Positions 1-9,547 of a stretch of DNA of 64,000 bases are shown here, one piece after another (position 1 is the first letter of the stretch; every line of letters starts with the position of its first letter). The stretch is taken from the NCBI RefSeq assembly GCF_950295315.1, contig NC_080166.1:103385693-103449692 (forward strand), in the 5' to 3' direction. The notes under the pieces were generated by a model. That model did no database searches. It saw only the letters and a list, made by a program, of their open reading frames with translations, and was not told the origin of the DNA. Position numbers and translations under genes: made by a program. This stretch comes from Erinaceus europaeus. Taxonomy: Eukaryota > Chordata > Mammalia > Eulipotyphla > Erinaceidae.

Positions 1-264
1 TCTTGTAGTATTGTCAATTGAGCATAGCCCTCCCATATATTAAAAAAATAAAATATGTCTGACTAACAAGGTAGTCCTATATTCTAGACAATATTATTGT
101 CAAAGAGATTGGAATATCATCCAGTATCCTAGAATAATCCTATTTTCTCTAGAGCAAGTATTGACATTTTTTTTTACTATGATCTGGTTGTTATGTATTC
201 AGATAAACACTATTATATTCTTCATGTTCATGCCACTTCTCTGTGTAATAAATAAAATATCAGA

Positions 265-381
265 CCCACAAGAGAGCTTACCTGGGAAGGTGCATGCTAT
301 GTCATGCTGGTGACTCACATTCACACCTAGTCCTGGCACTAGAGGAAGCTTCTGTGCTATGATGTCTTTCCCTTACTCCTT
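265..381 (+). mobile_element. Old tRNA-like SINE, split by an L1 insertion
   Basis: Degenerate short SINE remnant (third family of this window). It has a tRNA-like core with 'ctggtgactcacattcacacctagtcctgg' type spacing and then a pyrimidine-rich stretch. The pyrimidine tail (TCTA repeats followed by 'tcaaaaaaag') continues at about 2016-2038, on the far side of the L1 at 382-2015, so the SINE is older than that L1. The 5' limit is approximate. Confidence 0.45.
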
Positions 382-397
382 CTATCTATTTCTTTCT
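382..397. repeat. 16-bp target-site duplication, left copy
   Basis: 'ctatctatttctttct' at 382-397 is repeated exactly at 2000-2015. The two copies bracket the L1 insertion and mark its true ends. Confidence 0.9.
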
Positions 398-1999
398 TTT
401 TTTAAAAAGTTTTTATTTAAGAAAGGATTAGTGAACAAAAACATAAGGCAGGAGGGGTACAACTCCACACAATTCCCACCACCCAATCCCCATAACCCAC
501 CCCCTCCCATGGTAGCTTTCCCATTCTCTAGCCCTCTGGGAGCATGGACCCAGGGTCGTTGAGGGTTGCAGAAGGTAGAAGGTCTGGCTTCTGTAATTGC
601 TTCCCCGCTGAACATGGGCGTTGACTGGTCGGTCCATATTCCCAGTGTGCCTCTCTCTTTCCCTAGTAAGGTGTGTCTCTGGGGAAGCTGAGCTCCAGGA
701 CACATTGGTGGGGTCTTCAATCCAGGGAAGCCTAGCCAGTATCCTGGTGGCATCTAGAACCTGGTGATTGAAAAGAGAGTTAACATATGAAGCCAAACAA
801 TTTGTTGAGCAATCATGGATCCCAAGCTTGGAATAGTGAAGAGGAAGCGTTAGGGAGGTACTCACTGCAAACTCTAGTGTACTTCTGCTTTCAGGTATAT
901 ATTTTGCTGTAGTTTATGGATACGTGTGCACATAAGCTCTCTCACAGAAACTGGTGTATATCTAGATTATGGGACTTTGTTAGAAAGTGAACTACCTGAG
1001 ATGAAATTAGAGTGTACTATAAAAGGAAAGGTCTCACCCGAGTAATGAAGTTGAAGGGTTGTCATTCCACATGTGAAGTCTCTGGATACAGTCTGAGGTG
1101 AAGCATGTTGAGGTGGCAATTGTTACTTTGGTTAGGTTGTGATCGGCGGATGCAATATTATTTGGTTAGGATTGGGAGATGCATACGGGAAAGAGGGCCC
1201 TATCCAAGGGTTCCAGGACTGGGGGAAGTAGGGGCTCTATAGTGAAGATGTGAGGTTCCTGCTGTCTTAAGGTTCAAAAAGACAATCGATAGTTAATATT
1301 ATCATGTTCATAGCAGCACAATTCATAATAGCTAAAACCTGGAAGCAACCCAGGTGCCCAACAACAGATGAGTGGCTGAGAAAGCTGTGGTATATATACA
1401 CAATGGAATACTATGCAGCTATCAAGAACAATGAACCCACCTTCTCTGACCCATCTTGGACAGAGCTAGAAGGAATTATGTTAAGTGAACTAAGTCAGAA
1501 AGATAAAGATGAGTATGGGATGATCCCACTCATCAACGGAAGCTGACTTAGAAGATCTGAAAGGGAAACTAAAAGCAGGACCTGATCAAATTGTAAGTAG
1601 GGCACCAAAGTAAAAACCCAGTGGTGAGGGGTAGACATGTAGCTTCCTGGGCCAGTGGGGGGTGGGAGTGGGCGGGAGGGATGGGTCACAGTCCTTTGGT
1701 GGTGGGAATGGTGTTTATGTACACTCCTAGCAAAATGTAGACATATAAATCAGTAGTTAATTAATATGAGAGGGGGAAATCAATTGTATGTCTCAAAGTT
1801 TCTCAAAAGACAAACTGAATCTTTTTAATATATAGGCTATGTATTTGATATGCGGACTCTCTCAAAAGCCTAGACCAAGTAGATTAGAAGCGTCCAATAG
1901 CACAGCTATATACAAGATACTGGGTACTGTACAGCAAACCATAACAAAGGGACTTTTCAAAGTTAACCCAATTAACAAATAATGTGATGATAATATTAA
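398..1999 (-). mobile_element. 5'-inverted (twin-primed), truncated L1 insertion
   Basis: One L1 insertion in two opposite parts. Positions 398 to about 1302 are L1 3'UTR read on the minus strand, with the A-rich 3' end at 398-420. Positions about 1303-1999 are the preceding part of the same element in plus orientation: the end of ORF2, then the proximal 3'UTR. At the internal junction the short sequence 'gataatattaac' occurs on both sides in opposite orientation (about 1290-1302 and 1989-2000), so the two parts meet at the same point of the L1 3'UTR. An exact 16-bp target duplication flanks the whole unit. Twin priming during target-primed reverse transcription gives this arrangement. The 3'UTR is of the shorter subtype, which lacks about 0.8 kb found in the copy at 38906-41740. 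Confidence 0.88.
1304..1546 (+). pseudogene. L1 ORF2 C-terminal fragment (80 codons)
   Basis: Open frame of 80 codons ending at its own stop (1544-1546). It matches the extreme C-terminus of L1 ORF2p: 'IAKTWKQPRCPTTDEW', then 'WYIYTMEYYAAIKNNE', then 'LSELSQKDKDEYGM'. ORF2p is the endonuclease/reverse transcriptase of L1. Only the last 6% or so of the roughly 1,275-residue protein is here, with no catalytic domain. The first codon lies at the inversion junction and is not a real start. The fragment fixes the identity of the 3'UTR-type repeats seen elsewhere in the window. Confidence 0.9.
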
Positions 2000-2015
2000 C
2001 TATCTATTTCTTTCT
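2000..2015. repeat. 16-bp target-site duplication, right copy
   Basis: Exact second copy of 'ctatctatttctttct'. The target's TCTA-rich SINE tail continues directly after it. Confidence 0.9.
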
Positions 2016-2319
2016 ATCTATCTATCTATCTCAAAAAAAGTAGACCTGGAGCTGTGAAACTCTGGTAATGACAAAATGAAAGAAAGAAAAGAGATTTTTT
2101 ATCAATTTAAAATAATACTTAAATATAAATAGATTAATCATATATGGTAGTATGAATGTCCCTGTTATAGAACTAAAATATTTTCCTAAAGAAGGAAAAA
2201 AAAATAAGAGCTTTCTTCTCATTTAACTCCAATACATTTAGTCACATATCCCCCATACACACTAATGTAAAAATAAATGATAGATTGTGTCTCACATTTT
2301 TGTTTGTTTATTTATTTAC

Positions 2320-2566
2320 AGGTTTCTCACTGGGGCTTGGTACCAGCACTACAAATCCACGGCTTCCAGTAGCTATTTTTTTCTACTTTATTGAATAGAC
2401 AGAGAAATTGAGAGGGGGGGGGCTAGAGAGAAAGACACTTGCAGATGTGCTTCATCACTTGTGAAGTATTCCCCCCACAGGTGGTGAACTAAGGGCTTTG
2501 TACTTGTGCAGGGCTTAAACTTAGTACTGTATGCACTTAATCGTGTGCGCCACTGCCGTCTCCCTG
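2320..2566 (-). mobile_element. Composite tRNA-derived SINE, degraded
   Basis: Minus-strand SINE with two parts. Its 3' module is at 2325-2385 on the plus strand ('actggggcttgg...ccagcactacaaatccac'), and the tRNA-derived head is at about 2440-2566 ('cttgtgaagtattcccccc', then 'gtgtgcgccactgccgtctcc'). The module matches that of the copies at 22381, 48752 and 60430. An 8-G run lies in the middle. Confidence 0.7.
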
Positions 2567-2819
2567 TGTCTCATATTTTATACAAAATACTATCCCAGAT
2601 TCATAGCTATGTAAATACCACATGCAGGTATTCAGCCAAATGTTTCATAACTAATGCTTTTAAATGTATTTATTTATTGAGGAAGATGATTTGGGCTTAT
2701 TAAATACTGGAGCTTTAATTCAAACCTAATGTGTGAGAGCACAACACTTTGTCCACGGCACCATCTATCAGGTCACACATTTTGTTTCTGAAAGATTATA
2801 TTTAAAACTTATCCATGAT

Positions 2820-2925
2820 GAAATAATGGTAAAAGGATAGAGCACCATTCTGGCATGTATGAGGCTGGTGATCAAACCTGGACCCTCAGTTCAGCAAGTC
2901 CTGAACTCTACCCACTGATGCATTT
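2820..2925. mobile_element. Probable old tRNA-like SINE fragment
   Basis: It contains 'atgaggctggtgatcaaacctgg', which resembles the B-box part of the short third SINE family ('ctgaggctttcaagtcccagg'). It is too diverged to fix ends or strand firmly. Confidence 0.3.
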
Positions 2926-3019
2926 CTTTATTGAACTTCAAAATAAATTTTAAAAAATTACCTGAAATTTTCTAATAGTCCCTCATTACGTTTTCTAAAT
3001 TGCATTTGTGATTTAATAA

Positions 3020-3135
3020 TGGCTTATAAAGTTATAAAACCACAGGAGATATAGCTCCACACTGCATCTAACAGCAAAGTTCTGTACTCAGTCCCCTTCC
3101 AGGCATCACCACTATAGTCTTCACAGACTCAGAAA
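3020..3135 (-). mobile_element. Old L1 3'UTR end fragment
   Basis: Diverged minus-strand copy of the L1 terminal sequence ('gagatatagctccacac', then a C-rich stretch with 'catcaccactatagtc'). It resembles the end at 61340-61450. The following younger L1 copy abuts it. Confidence 0.4.
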
Positions 3136-3149
3136 TAGTTTCAAAGTTA

Positions 3150-4165
3150 ACCCCAGGAACCTCACATTTCCACTATAGAGCCTATATTTCCCCCAGTCCT
3201 GAACCTTAGGGTGGGGTGCACTTTCCTGCATGCCTCTCTCAGTTCATACTAAATAATATTGCATCTGCTGATCCCAACCAAAAAACACATGAAGTACCAC
3301 CTCATGCTTCACTTCAGACTGTGTCCAGAGACTTCACTTGTGGAATGATAACCCTTCAGCTTCGTTACTCAGGTGAGACCTTTCCTTTCCTAGTATTCTC
3401 TAATTCCATTCCAGGAAGTTTACTTCCTAACCAAGTCCCAAAACCTAGATATAGACCAGGTCCCATGAGATAGAGCATATGTTCACACGTATCCACAAAC
3501 TAGGGCAAAATATATACCTGAAAGCAAAAGTACACAATTATCTGCAGTGAGAACCCCCCAACACTTCATCTGCACTATTCCAGCTTTTAGGTCCATAACT
3601 GTTCAACAGTTTGTTTGTCTTTGTATGTTAACTCTCTTTTCAGCCACCTTGGAAGCCAGACCTTCCACCTTCTGCATCTCACAATGACCCCCAGAGGGTT
3701 AAAGAGTAGGAAAGCTATCAGGGGAGGAGATGGGACAAGAATTCTGGTAGTGGGAATTGTGTGGAGTTGTACCCCTCTTATCCTATGATTTAGTCAATGT
3801 TTCCTCTTTTTTTTTTTTTTAATCCAAGGTTGTTTTTCTTTTTTTTTTAAGTTTTTTTTTTAATATTTATGTATTTACTCCCTTTTGTTGCCCTGGTTGT
3901 TTTATTGTTGTTATTATGGATGTCGTCATTGTTGTATAGGACAGAGAGAAACAGAGGAGGGGAAGACAGAGGGGGAGAGAAAGACACCTACAGATCTGCT
4001 TCAACACCTGTGAAGCTACCCGCCTGCAGGTGGGGAGCTGGGGTCTCAAACCAGGATCCTAACGCCAGTCCTTGCGCTTCGTGCCTGCCACATGCACTTA
4101 ACTTGCTGTGCTACAGCCCGACTCCCAATGTTTCCTTTTTCATAAATAAAAATTTTAAAAATATA
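3150..4165 (+). mobile_element. L1 3'UTR copy (short subtype), interrupted by a SINE
   Basis: Plus-strand L1 3'UTR without ORF2. It begins near 'aggaacctcacatttccac' and runs through 'cctgaaagcaaaagtac' to the terminal 'gtacccctcttatcctatg', ending in an AATAAA-containing A-rich tail at 4140-4165. It lacks the same internal segment as the copy at 398-1302, so both belong to one subfamily. A minus-strand SINE at 3806-4126 splits it just before the tail. Confidence 0.8.
3806..4126 (-). mobile_element. ERI-type tRNA-derived SINE with target duplication
   Basis: Full-length minus-strand SINE. Its head ends at 4126 ('ctacagcccgactccc') and its T-rich complement of the A tail starts at 3806. The 11-bp sequence 'caatgtttcct' occurs at 3795-3805 and 4126-4136, marking insertion into the L1 3'UTR. 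The B box reads 'ggtctcaaaccagga' on the plus strand, degraded from the consensus. Confidence 0.88.
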
Positions 4166-4204
4166 TTCTCCCACTCAAAGAAGACTGGTCCTGAAATGAG
4201 TGCA

Positions 4205-5000
4205 TCCTAGAATTTTCCTGGCTATGACCATGGACTGTGAGCTCATACCTACAGGGATGCAGAAGTTACATAGGCTCCCGTGCTGAATATGAATAGATAT
4301 GACCCCCAGCTCAGATTGATGGGATTAATAGTTAATGGTATTTATATACTTTCCTCATATTTGGGATATACTCTCTGCCTTGATCCAGTTTTCTAGTCCT
4401 ATTCTCAACTCTGACACCATCTTCCCAGACAATACTTTTAGCCCATCTATATGTTAGCTATCGGGCTCAGGCAAAAATTACTAAAGTCATGGGCTTTGAA
4501 AACATAGTAGACTTCCAAGCTTCTTTTCACACAAAAATCCTTGGCTCCATCTGCTCTATTCTTACTTTTAGGTTCTTGATTATTAAACAAATTGTCTTGC
4601 TTTTTATCTTACCACTTTTCAGGCACCAAGTTGCCAATGCTACCTACCATGATGCTATCCTGACTTTACTGAGCAGATAACCTCACTATTGTGTCCTGGA
4701 ACCTAACCTCCCCAGAGCCCTACCCTACTAGGGAAAGGTAGAAACAGTCTGGGGGTATGGATCATCCCCCCCAATACCCATGTCCAGCAGAGAAGCAATT
4801 ATAAAAGGCAGACCTCCTACTGTCTGCACCCCATACTCCTTGGTCCATACTCCCAGAAGGATAAAATACAGGGAAGTTTCCAATGGAGGGGATGGGATAC
4901 AGAGCTCTGGTGGTAGGAATTGTAAGAAATTGCACCTGTCTTATCCTACAATCTTGTGAATCTTTAAAAATCATAAAAATTAAATCACTAATAAAAAAAG
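4205..5000 (+). mobile_element. L1 3'UTR copy (long-subtype distal half)
   Basis: 5'-truncated L1 3'UTR of about 0.8 kb. It starts near 'ttttcctggctatgaccatgg', passes 'cagacaatacttttagccc', and ends with the family-wide terminal block ('tggtaggaattg...cttatcctac') and an A-rich tail with 'ataaaaatt'. It carries the segment that is missing in the copies at 398 and 3150. No ORF. Confidence 0.78.
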
Positions 5001-5007
5001 AATTGGG

Positions 5008-5345
5008 GGACTGGGCAATAGTGTACCCAGGTAAAATACCCCTCCCCACCTGAAAAAAGTGGTGAAGGGGGCCAGGTGATGGCACACCTGCTTGAGCACA
5101 CATGATACAGTGTGTAAGCACTCAGGTTCAAGCCCCCACAAGTGGTGAAGCAATGCTGCAGTTGTCTCTCTGTCTCTCTCTCTCTCACCCTTCCTCTTGA
5201 TTTCTGGTTATCTCTATCCAGTAAATAAAAACATAATCCAAATTATTTTAAAAGTAGTTAAGCAGTATTCCAGGGATCTCTTTCTCTATCTCTACCACCC
5301 CTCCCAATTTCTCTGTCACTGTATAATAAACAAGAAATTAAAATT
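5008..5345 (+). mobile_element. Outer SINE of a nested pair
   Basis: A SINE head at 5008-5067 ('gggggactgggcaatagtg') and a SINE tail at about 5256-5345 ('ctctttctctatctctacc', 'ctgtataataaacaag') are separated by a second, complete SINE. The interrupted site shows an imperfect 13-bp duplication: 'aaaagtggtgaag' before and 'aaaagtagttaag' after the inner element. Confidence 0.6.
5068..5250 (+). mobile_element. Family-2 tRNA-derived SINE (inner copy)
   Basis: It starts 'ggggccaggtgatggcacac', has a degraded B box 'ggttcaagcccc', then a pyrimidine-rich body and 'tctatccagtaaataaa'. This second SINE family differs from the ERI type: it lacks the AAC/AAT triplet tail and ends in short AAAT repeats. 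Confidence 0.8.
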
Positions 5346-6082
5346 TTGAAAAAAGGAAAGACATAGTTTGGCTTCTTTCTTTTTGTTGCAAATTCATGTG
5401 TTTTGATTTCCTCTATTCAATTAGTTTTTAAGCTTTAAAAACACTTTTTCAATACAATTATATATATATTATATGTAACATATAACATATATATTGTTTT
5501 TTAATAAAAGTAATCAAGATAACTTATGCCACACATTATTTCAAGTGAATTCATTTTGGTTATGAGAACTTTCCTATGATTTATAAATGTGTTTGCAGTA
5601 GATCAAATAGGTTTCTTTACATGCATACTAACAAAGCCATGTTTGAAAGAACATTCTACTTTTGTATTGTCCTTGCTAATTATATCCCATTACTGCTTTT
5701 ACTTAGTGTTATTCTTTGATTATGATAAATATCAGTTCTTACATCAATACAATTATTTACAATCTAAATTTTTCTTCCTTTCATCAAATCTAGCAATTTT
5801 GACTAGATAACCATTTGACTAGATACTAACCATTTCTCTTGAGGCACACAGTATAACAAGCTGCTCAAATTTAGTATCACAATGAGCAAATCTACACTGA
5901 ACTAATTTTGTATAACCCTATAGCTTTGTTCTTTATTAACAACTCTTTCTGATGTTAAAATTCTATTACTTTGGAATTTTAAAATGAGTCTGAAATAAAG
6001 AACTGAAGGCTGTATTTAGGAGTGCTGTTTTTTTTTTTTTGACATTAGAATTATCTAGATGATCTATTAGAATTTTTTCCAT
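5346..6082. other. No feature recognised
   Basis: AT-rich single-copy-looking DNA. A TA-rich stretch at 5460-5495 has local dyad symmetry ('tatatgtaacatataacatata'). No coding signal or recognisable repeat. Confidence 0.5.
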
Positions 6083-6155
6083 TCTTCTTCTTCTTCTCCT
6101 CCTCCTCCTCCTCCTCCTCCTCCTCCTCCTCCTCCTCCTCCTCCTCCTTCTTCTT
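6083..6155 (+). repeat. TTC/TCC triplet microsatellite
   Basis: About five TTC units, then roughly 17 uninterrupted TCC units (about 6096-6148), then TTC units. It is a pure polypyrimidine strand. The poly-arginine frame on the other strand is an artefact of it. Confidence 0.95.
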
Positions 6156-7155
6156 AATATATTGCTTGGGGCCATAGAGATTACTTTAAATTCATCCAAC
6201 TGAGAGGCTGAGCAGAAAGGATTAATATAGGGTATGTTCTTGCATTTATAAGCGCTAAACTAGGTTGTTTAGAATCAGAACACAGAAACTCTGAAGGTCT
6301 ATCAAGCAATGAATTTAAGAGATTATTAACCAGTTCTGAGGAGGAAAAAAAATGTGCTCAAGCAATTTTATTCATTCAAATCTAATCATAATGCTATGGA
6401 TTAGATCCATTAGTAGATTTCAAATGAGTAACTAGTTTCCTTGTTTTCAAAGTACTGGACAGAGGGATAGTTGTTATTACATTATTTTTGTCTCTATTGT
6501 ATAAATGCATATTCATTTTTCTCCTATTAAAATTTAATCTTTTAAGAGAACTGCTTCATAAAAGTAAAATGAAGGGACTGCTTCTCAGATATTGTTTCTA
6601 AACCACTTTTGTAGATAAGAACTGTTTAAATATACCAGAGAATCGTAATTACCTGGGGGAAATTTTAGCTGCAACAGCATAAAGAATTGCTTTTTAAAAG
6701 CCTTACCTTTGCTTCCCTGGGGTGAGTTTTATTATTCTCTGTTATAAATGCCTCATTCTTAAAATATGTATATAGGAATTAGGTATTGGCCTAAAGGTGC
6801 CTAATGCATTTAAAATATTCTCCCTTACTGATTTTTTAAAATATATTTTACTTAATTTAATCATAGTTACCTAAGGGATTTCCTGTATTTACCTACAAGT
6901 TAAGTATAGCTAGTTGAAATGAAAATATATAGCCTAATCTATGTATTCATATTTTTTATCTTCAGAAGGATTAATTGGTTTCTTCTAATATATAATTCAC
7001 AACAAGCTTAAGACGACACTATCGTATTTACTTTATCTTTTCAAAATCTTTGTTGGATTATTTTGTAGAGAATAGAAAAGTATAGGCATTAATATCAAAA
7101 TTTATTTTTTATTAATATCCTTTATATATGGGGGTAATACTCTTAGTTTTCCATC
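6156..7155. other. No feature recognised
   Basis: About 1 kb of AT-rich DNA without a gene, SINE or L1 that I can identify. Confidence 0.5.
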
Positions 7156-7268
7156 TTTTTGGAGTTTAAAGAAATACCCAAAGTCAGGATTTACACATGT
7201 AAAGTTTCAGGTTCAATCCCTAATACCATCTAAATCAGTTAGACAGTGCTCTGATCACTCTTTCTCAC
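7156..7268 (+). mobile_element. Probable old third-family SINE fragment
   Basis: 'gtttcaggttcaatccctaatacc' followed by 'cagtgctctgatcactctttctc' matches the B-box and 3' half of the short SINE best preserved at 38556-38691. The A-box half is eroded. Confidence 0.45.
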
Positions 7269-7273
7269 ATTTT

Positions 7274-7735
7274 TGTGACCCCACGAGGAGTTTGGGACTA
7301 TTAGCATATGAATGGCAGCACCCTGAGGCGGGGACACACAGAGAAGGAAATGTATAAAAGCACAGGGTGGGACTTTGAGCAGGTCTCTCTCTTTGGCTGC
7401 TGCTTCTTCTCCTAGTCAGAAGCACTTCAGCAGAGGGGCTCCAGGTATCCATCATGACTACTTCTCCTGGGAACTGAAACTTGTGACTCTGCTAGGCGGT
7501 AAACTTTTTTGATCCCTCTACAGCCATGAGCAACCTTTACCAGAGCTGATAATTGTTTATCTTATGGGGCTAAACTTTTGATAACTATACTCAGATTTTA
7601 AGGACCTAGCTTATTCTTAAACTTTGATGATAACTGCTATTTTTGCCTTTTACTTGTTTCACCCTAATAAACCTTGTATTTTTTATGCCCATTCCCAGCT
7701 CCCTGCTGTGAAACCCTTTACACACAGCAGCCCCC
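7274..7735 (+). mobile_element. Probable solo LTR of an endogenous retrovirus
   Basis: A TG start ('tgtgaccccacgaggag'), a TATA-like 'gtataaaagca' near 7351, and an AATAAA in 'accctaataaacc' near 7664-7672 followed by a T/C-rich end are arranged as U3-R-U5. GC content is above that of the flanks. No second LTR or internal retroviral sequence lies nearby. I found no clear target duplication, so the ends are approximate and the class is not assigned. Confidence 0.5.
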
Positions 7736-7789
7736 AAAACTCCTTTTAAAGTTAAATAACAACAACAAATAAGTATGTGTAAATAATTT

Positions 7790-7826
7790 TTTAATACTTA
7801 TTTATTTATTCCCTTTTTTGTTGCCT
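7790..7826 (-). mobile_element. SINE 3'-end stub
   Basis: 'atttattcccttttttgttgcc' is the complement of the ERI SINE's terminal 'ggcaacaaaagggaataaat'. Only the last 40 bp or so are present, so this is an extremely 5'-truncated copy or a relic. Confidence 0.5.
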
Positions 7827-7964
7827 TTGTTAGTGTAAATAAATTTTTAAAAATATAGGAAAAGAGCAAGGTCATCATGGGGTTTTCATATTTTTTAATA
7901 TAAAAGAGAAAGAGATAACTGATCACTGACAATCTGAACTATGGAAAATAAATCAATACATAGT

Positions 7965-8209
7965 TAATTTATTTAATTTATTTATTCCTTTTTGTTGCTC
8001 TTGCTCTTTTATTGTTGTAGTTATTATTGTTGTTGATGTTGTTGTTGGATAGGATAAAGAGAAATAGAGAGAAGAGGGGAAGACAGAGAGGGGGAGAGAA
8101 AGATAGACACCTACAGATCAGGTTCACCATTTGTGAAGCTACTCCCCTGCAGGTGGGGAACCAGGGGCTCAAACCAGGATCCTTAAGCTGGTCCTTGCGC
8201 TTTTCACCA
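7965..8209 (-). mobile_element. ERI-type SINE, head-truncated
   Basis: Minus-strand copy with the TTG-rich complement of the tail at 7975-8050, the conserved middle, and 'aaccaggggctcaaaccagg' as a degraded B box. It stops at 'gcgcttttcacc', so the first 35 bp or so, including the A box, are missing. Confidence 0.82.
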
Positions 8210-8783
8210 GACTTAATTTCTTAAAGGAAAATATATTTAGTAAAGTTAATGAAATATAAAATGAAGGTATACAAAAGTTTACCTTCCAGAATACAATGAA
8301 ATTTTGGTATATTGAGTTAACTGGTAAGGTCAGTCAGAATGAGTTCAATGAAATTTGAGAGAGTATTAAGGACATAATGAAAATTCTGACTAAATACTAG
8401 AAAGTGCTTTCTAAGAACTAATCATGCTTATTCATCTGGGGAATTCAGCACTTCTAGGGACATAACAGAGAGCTTCACCACTGGGAAAAAAATCAAATTA
8501 AAATGATCTCTAAGGATATTTGAAACTGTGATGGTCTATGATCATCAAGTCCAATGTGTCCATTATGTATTTAATTAGTGTCAGCACATTTTTTATTGAC
8601 TTCGTTTTGTTCTTAGGTCAAAAAAGAAAAAGTGAACAGCTTATATAGCTCTATATCAGTTGTTTCATTTGGTGAGGGGATATTTCTAATTGGATTTAGT
8701 AATGAAAAAATTAAGTCAAAAGTTTAAGGGAAGTGGTAATAAATTTAAAATTATTGATTCAAGTGATAACTATTCAATGAGAT
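8210..8783. other. No feature recognised
   Basis: AT-rich DNA without a recognisable gene or repeat. Confidence 0.5.
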
Positions 8784-8798
8784 AGAAATAACTAATAA

Positions 8799-9077
8799 GG
8801 GAGTCGGGCTGTAGCTCAGCAGGTTAAGCGCAGGTGGCGCAAAGCACAAGGACCGGCATGAGGATCCCGGTTCGAACCCCGGCTCCCCACCCGCAGGGGA
8901 GTCGCTTCACAGGCGGTGAAGCAGGTCTGCAGGTGTCTATCTTTCTCTCCTCCTCTCTGTCTTCCCCTCCTCTCTCCATTTCTCTCTGTCCTATCCAACA
9001 ACGACAACAACAATAATAACTACAACAATAAAACAACAAGGGCAACAAAAGGGAATAAATAAAATAAATTAAAAAAA
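8799..9077 (+). mobile_element. ERI-type SINE, full length and young-looking
   Basis: Complete copy from 'gggagtcgggctgtagctc' to the A-rich tail. The B box 'ggttcgaacccc' (about 8869-8880) is a perfect Pol III type 2 B box, and the A-box region is 'tagctcagcaggttaagc'. An exact 15-bp duplication, 'agaaataactaataa', flanks it (8784-8798 and 9078-9092). An intact promoter and duplication argue for a recent insertion. Confidence 0.93.
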
Positions 9078-9092
9078 AGAAATAACTAATAA

Positions 9093-9537
9093 ATAATACT
9101 TCACATAGATTGAAAATGACAAATGAAAACTATATCATTTAGTATTACAAATAATCTTTTAAATTTGAATTATTAGAACAGCACTTCATAAATATGTTCA
9201 TTATTGCAGTATGTTATTGAGAGTGTTACAGCTTAATTTATTATTTTGAAGACAAAAATACATAAAATTTTATGAATAAATTTATGCTTTTATCTGTTGA
9301 CAACAGGAACTTATAGAAATGTACTTCTTTGTGAGTAACTGATGGAAGTTTGAAATTCTAGAGTTAGTCATAAGGTAGTACAATGATACATAATAAATGA
9401 AAATGTGACCTATTGAATCTTGTTGATCTTATCACTGGGAATTAATTGTATATGAATACACAGGGCTATGCAGAACAGTTTTTGCAGCACTGTTTATAGA
9501 GTCTACAGTAAACAACATAAATACTGGATTCATTTGT
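9093..9537. other. No feature recognised
   Basis: AT-rich sequence between a SINE and the 3' break of an L1. No coding or repeat signal. Confidence 0.5.
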
Positions 9538-9547
9538 GAAGCCATCT

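Noticed and set aside
359..865. Overlapping open frames of 67-145 codons near the start of the window
   Set aside because: They lie in the L1 3'UTR, which happens to be open in several frames; similar sequence in the other copies is not open.
5966..6199. Open frame with a run of about 23 arginines
   Set aside because: It is the complement of the CCT microsatellite at 6083-6155. No other coding feature.
8799..8880. Possible functional tRNA gene (A and B boxes)
   Set aside because: The boxes belong to the tRNA-derived SINE head; body, A tail and target duplication follow, and the acceptor stem does not pair.
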